A stretch of DNA of 64,000 nucleotides from contig NZ_JACCHP010000026.1 in NCBI RefSeq assembly GCF_016031625.1, positions 162,540 through 226,539 of the forward strand, given 5' to 3'. The stretch's first letter is position 1. Each line of letters starts with the position of its first letter. The DNA comes from Bradyrhizobium agreste (GTDB lineage: Bacteria; Pseudomonadota; Alphaproteobacteria; Rhizobiales; Xanthobacteraceae). Shown here piece after piece: positions 62,778 through 64,000 of this stretch. Position numbers and translations under genes: made by a program. Under the pieces are notes generated by a model. It was not told the origin of the DNA. It saw only the letters and a list, made by a program, of their open reading frames with translations, and searched no databases.

Positions 62778-63587
62778 ATGCACGTGACGACTGCTGACAA
62801 GCGCGCGACGTTCAGGAAGATGCACGAGAGCGGCTGCTTCATCCTGCCCAATCCGGTCGATGTCGGCAGCGCGAAAGCCTTGCAGCATCTCGGTTTCAAG
62901 GCGATTGCGTCATCGAGCGCGGGCTTTGCCTGGACCATCGGCAAGGCCGACAACCACGTCACCGTCGAGGAGGTTTGTCAGCATCTGGCAGCATTGAGCT
63001 CGGCCGTTGACATTCCCGTGAACGCCGATTTCGAGGGCGGCTTTGCGGTCGAGCCCGACAAGGTCGCCGACAATGTTGAGCGCGGCGTGCGCACCGGCGT
63101 CGCGGGCCTGTCGATCGAGGATTCCACCGGCGACAAGGACAAGCCGCTCTACGACCGTGCGCTGGCCATCGAGCGCATCAAGGCCTCGCGCAAGGCGATC
63201 GGCGACAGCGGCACGCTGCTGGTCGGCCGCTGCGAGGCCTATCTTTGGGGCGTGACAGATCTCAAGCTCGTCATCGACCGGCTCACCGCCTATGCCGATG
63301 CGGGTGCCGACTGCCTCTATGCGCCGGGCCTGAAGAGCCGCGAGGACATCGCCGCGGTGGTGAAGGCTGTCGCACCGAAGCCGTTCAATCTACTGATCGG
63401 CGCGTCCGGCCTGTCGTTGCAGGAAGCCCAGGATCTCGGCGTGCGCCGCATCAGCGTCGGCGGCTCGCTCGCCCGCGCCGCCTGGAGCGGCTTCATGCGC
63501 GCGGCCAAGGAGATGGCGGAGAAGGGCACGTTCACCGAGCTCGGCGGCGGCTATTCCGGCGGCGAGCTCAACAAGATGTTCGGGTAG
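62778..63587 (+). CDS. isocitrate lyase / PEP mutase superfamily protein
   Basis: 269 residues. The (beta/alpha)8 barrel family includes PEP mutase, oxaloacetate decarboxylase, 2-methylisocitrate lyase and oxaloacetate hydrolase. Metal-site elements are visible as VNADFEGGFAVEPDKVADNV (about 80-99) and GLSIEDSTGDKDKPLYD (about 111-127); the loop residue context GRCEAYLWGV replaces the lyase KKCGH, so it is not a classic isocitrate lyase. The reaction is not predictable. It follows the ABM gene by 51 bases. Confidence 0.88.
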   Translation: MHVTTADKRATFRKMHESGCFILPNPVDVGSAKALQHLGFKAIASSSAGFAWTIGKADNHVTVEEVCQHLAALSSAVDIPVNADFEGGFAVEPDKVADNVERGVRTGVAGLSIEDSTGDKDKPLYDRALAIERIKASRKAIGDSGTLLVGRCEAYLWGVTDLKLVIDRLTAYADAGADCLYAPGLKSREDIAAVVKAVAPKPFNLLIGASGLSLQEAQDLGVRRISVGGSLARAAWSGFMRAAKEMAEKGTFTELGGGYSGGELNKMFG

Positions 63588-63598
63588 GCAAACGAAAA

Positions 63599-63623
63599 GC
63601 GGCGGGATGTTGCATCCCGCCGC
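63599..63623 (+). terminator. hairpin after the PEP-mutase-family gene
   Basis: GCGGCGGGATG (63599-63609) pairs perfectly with CATCCCGCCGC (63613-63623) around loop TTG. The following sequence is CCTCTCATCCTCTC, pyrimidine-rich but not a U-tract, so efficiency is uncertain. Confidence 0.6.
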
Positions 63624-63639
63624 CCTCTCATCCTCTCAT

Positions 63640-63688
63640 CCAGTACTCCGCGGCTTCTCGATTCACCACGACTGCCTCGGAGTACTGG
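63640..63688. repeat. inverted repeat next to the insertion sequence
   Basis: CCAGTACTCCG (63640-63650) and CGGAGTACTGG (63678-63688) are perfect complements with a 27-base spacer. The element lies 15 bases before the apparent insertion-sequence end, so it could be part of a target or a separate hairpin. Confidence 0.7.
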
Positions 63689-63702
63689 GTCGCCCGGTCA
63701 AG

Positions 63703-64000
63703 TGTGCGGACCGGGGACATGGGTAACACCGTTCGGAGACATGGGTAACACATCGACGGCATGGAAGGGCTTGGGAGGGCCGACATGCCGTGGCGCGAGG
63801 TGTCACTCATGGACCAGAGGAAAGAGTTCGTTCGATTGTTCCGACAGGCGGACGTGAACCGGCGGGAGTTGTGCCGTCGCTTCGGAATAAGTCCGAAGAC
63901 CGCGTACAAATGGCTGGCTAGGGCGACCACGGCAGAGGCCGCCGAGGAGGATTGGGCTCAGAACCAGTCGCGGCGGCCGCATGTCTCTCCGGCACGAAGC
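63703..64000 (+). mobile_element. left end of an IS481-family insertion sequence (partial)
   Basis: From about 63703, TGTGCGGACCGGGGACATGG followed by GTAACA, then a second GGAGACATGGGTAACA, resembles the termini of IS481-type elements, which start TGT and carry such direct repeats of GACATGGGTAACA. The transposase gene begins 82 bases inside. The right end lies beyond the window, so the boundary and target duplication cannot be confirmed. Confidence 0.7.
63785..64000 (+). CDS. IS481-family transposase, N-terminal part (truncated by window edge)
   Basis: At least 72 residues from ATG 63785. The start MPWREVSLMDQRKEFVRLFR and the helix-turn-helix VNRRELCRRFGISPKTAYKW (about 25-44) are typical of IS481-family transposases in Rhizobiales. 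The DDE catalytic domain would lie beyond the right edge. Confidence 0.85.
   Translation, partial: MPWREVSLMDQRKEFVRLFRQADVNRRELCRRFGISPKTAYKWLARATTAEAAEEDWAQNQSRRPHVSPARS

Overview
The window looks like a chromosomal segment of an alphaproteobacterium of the Bradyrhizobium type (Nitrobacteraceae). The grounds are high GC, the order tRNA-Trp / secE-nusG-rplKA / rplJL-rpoBC / rpsL-rpsG-fusA-tuf / S10-spc-alpha clusters in one run, a LID-less adenylate kinase, and several small proteins and intergenic palindromes of kinds common in Bradyrhizobium. Species cannot be fixed from sequence reading alone.

Positions 1-1273 hold the N-terminal part of a serine hydrolase (minus strand) and tRNA-Trp. 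Positions 1763-39865 are the core transcription and translation block: SecE/NusG, ribosomal stalk proteins, RNA polymerase beta and beta', the str operon, and an uninterrupted S10-spc-alpha run ending at rplQ with a strong terminator. Three non-ribosomal genes are embedded in it: a D-2-hydroxyacid dehydrogenase between rplA and rplJ, and, between rpoC and rpsL, an FAD oxidoreductase fused to a methyltransferase followed by an ABC exporter half-transporter with acidic tails. Adenylate kinase carries a 92-residue lysine/alanine tail. At least three families of palindromic repeats sit in the gaps of this block.

Positions 40109-63587 are ordinary accessory and housekeeping genes: an SDR plus a DUF1330 protein, an amidase with an orphan TctC-type binding protein, an alcohol dehydrogenase with a divergent HxlR regulator, an OprP-like porin, a periplasmic Do protease overlapping rarA, an RluA pseudouridine synthase, an ATP12 chaperone, a FliK-like/FlhB-C-terminal-like pair, a class D beta-lactamase with a Tat-type leader, acyl-CoA carboxylase beta subunit, remnants of a possible Fic module, a GST, two small secreted proteins, and an ArsR-type regulator divergent from a NIPSNAP / monooxygenase-fold / PEP-mutase-family set. 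The regulator has a perfect inverted repeat over its own start codon.

The window ends inside the left end of what looks like an IS481-family insertion sequence (from about 63703), with the transposase truncated by the window edge. No CRISPR array, prophage or integrative element is visible. The most unusual items are the oxidoreductase-methyltransferase fusion with its exporter, the Adk tail, the heptamer-based palindromes in the ribosomal gaps, the FliK/FlhB-like pair, and the broken small genes.
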